From: Loxodes magnus
Taxonomy: Eukaryota > Ciliophora > Karyorelictea > Loxodida > Loxodidae
NCBI GenBank assembly: GCA_946699065.1
Contig: CAMPDV010002023.1
Coordinates: 1-64,000, forward strand
Reading direction: 5' to 3'
DNA: 64,000 nt
The notes under the pieces were generated by a model. It saw only the letters and a list, made by a program, of their open reading frames with translations. It had not been told where the DNA came from and did not search any database. Positions 62,990 to 64,000 of this stretch are shown here, in pieces. Position numbers and translations under genes: made by a program. Every line of letters starts with the position of its first letter. The stretch's first letter is position 1.

Positions 62990-64000
62990 TCATTTCTAAG
63001 ATCCTTTTATTGGATATCTAATATAAATTTTCCCTAAAGTTTCAACATCTAGTAAAATGCGTGCTCCAGATAGTAGTTATTTTTAACATTCTAAAAATGT
63101 AAGTAAATATAGATTAGTTTCTTTTGTATTTGTAATCAGATTAATTCAAATTCTCCCAAAATTATTCTTAAATCTGAGTAATCTTTCTTGCATTTGTTTT
63201 CTTTTTGCTTGGAAAGGTATCTTAATTTCCTTATCTTAATAAACTGCTTTTTTCTTAATAATTTTAGCTTTCATGGAACTTTCTTTCTAGCCCTTTATTT
63301 TTTAATTCAGCCAATTTGTTTTGATATAACTTCTAGATACTGAAATATTTATAAAGTCCTTTAGTCTGAAATTTTTTGGGTTTTATCTTGTATAGGTAGA
63401 TTGATAACTTTACGTTTATACTTTTTTATTTGAAGATAATTCCTTAAACCAAACCTTATCTATTTATCGCTTTCATATTATAATTAATTTTAACTATTAC
63501 ATTAATCTAAGATAACTAAGCTTAGGTTATAAGAGAGATTAATTAAATCCCTAAACTTTATAATAGCTTGACTAAATTTAATCTCTTTTATTTAAGTAAT
63601 ATGACTGGCTTTTTAAAAATTAAGCAGCTTTTTTAATTTAACTATAAATAAGAGCTTAAAAAGCTCTCTAAATTTAACTGAAAAGATTAGTTTTGTCATC
63701 GAGAAATTCTTGAAATAGCCTTGCTTTTTTGTTCATTTAATCTTGTTTTCGTTATTTTTTATTATAGCTCTGCTTACTACTCTACATGTTCGCATAAAAT
63801 CTTAAGAATCCTATCCTTTTTCTACTTTTTATTTTGCCTTATTTAGTATCTTAAAGTAGATTTAGAGCTAGAAAGTTGCAAAGGCTGAGGAGAGATATTG
63901 ATTTTTTCTCGAATTGCTCTAATAACTTACTGTAGTTTTAATCTCTATGGTATAATCATTGTAATTTTAATCCTCTTTGTTCATAGTTTTTAGATTCACT
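62990..64000 (-). CDS. hypothetical basic protein, 5' end beyond the window
   Basis: On the minus strand the frame is open from the window edge (64000) to a TGA at 62990, 336 codons, with natural Lys/Arg/Gln-rich text throughout: RKRIGFLRFYANMQSSKQ, KDFINISVSRSYIKTNW, RKQMQERLLRFKNNFG and finally LLSGARILLDVETLGK. TGA codons inside read as Trp (KLQWLYH, IIIWKRQ, GRIWINL). No conserved domain was recognised. It converges on the gene starting at 61759, with at most about 100 bases between them. The basic composition suggests a nucleic-acid-associated role, but that is only a guess. Confidence 0.5.

Noticed and set aside
1..64000. Reading the window with the Tetrahymena/Paramecium code (TAR=Gln, TGA only stop)
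   Set aside because: The LINE and NACHT-WD40 genes would be broken by many TGAs, exactly at sites where homologs or paralogs have Trp. Tandem decay limited to Trp codons is implausible.
1..64000. CRISPR arrays, bacterial operons, rRNA genes
   Set aside because: No repeat-spacer structure, no Shine-Dalgarno-led gene strings and no rRNA-like sequence were seen. The content is eukaryotic.

Overview
The window looks like nuclear DNA of a ciliate with a highly reassigned genetic code. It is extremely AT-rich. Real protein-coding text appears only if TAA and TAG are read as Gln and TGA is also read as Trp. Two long genes prove the point: a non-LTR retrotransposon ORF at 36877-42690 on the minus strand (1937 aa) and a NACHT-WD40 gene at 55779-60887 on the minus strand (1702 aa). 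Both are continuous only with this code, and conserved Trp positions in known motifs are spelled TGA. Tetrahymena and Paramecium keep TGA as a stop, so the combination points to a karyorelict (Loxodes or Parduczia type) or a Condylostoma-like heterotrich. With this code nearly every frame is open, so ORF length means nothing. I called genes from homology, motif order, natural residue composition and frame arithmetic. I noticed no convincing introns. Gene ends are uncertain wherever TGA can be Trp or stop.

Layout. 1-14.4 kb: AT-rich DNA with a disordered hypothetical gene (1993-3111, minus) and a likely multi-pass membrane protein (5006-7912, plus). 14.4-19.6 kb: three plus-strand genes, namely a Q/N-rich protein, a cysteine-containing protein with an octamer array in its tail, and a RING-finger protein. 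19.6-24.06 kb: a decayed NACHT-WD40 copy with duplicated 5' flank, then a smaller NACHT relic. 24.06-26.26 kb: a 0.4-kb inverted repeat enclosing an unknown ORF, then tRNA-Ala. 27.4-33.5 kb: a gag-like zinc-knuckle gene and a decayed LINE lying next to a tRNA-Met-like half gene. 36.9-42.7 kb: the intact LINE. 43.3-43.6 kb: a GC-rich candidate RNA gene. 44.4-50.4 kb: coiled-coil text and three more solitary zinc-knuckle (gag-like) ORFs, two of them flanked by 15-17-bp direct repeats. 51.5-54.3 kb: a tRNA-Lys-like sequence and a third NACHT pseudogene split by an inserted coiled-coil ORF. 54.3-55.4 kb: tandem repeats and a telomere-like array. 55.8-60.9 kb: the intact NACHT-WD40 gene. 61.8-64 kb: two convergent hypothetical genes, the last cut by the window end.

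Two themes link the parts. One is a family of NLR-like STAND proteins. The intact member has 14 WD40 repeats that are near-identical at DNA level and differ mainly at a few surface positions, as in fungal NWD incompatibility receptors, and three broken relatives surround it. The other is active retrotransposition: an intact LINE, a dead LINE and several retrocopied gag-like genes. That activity offers a simple mechanism for scattering and breaking the copies.
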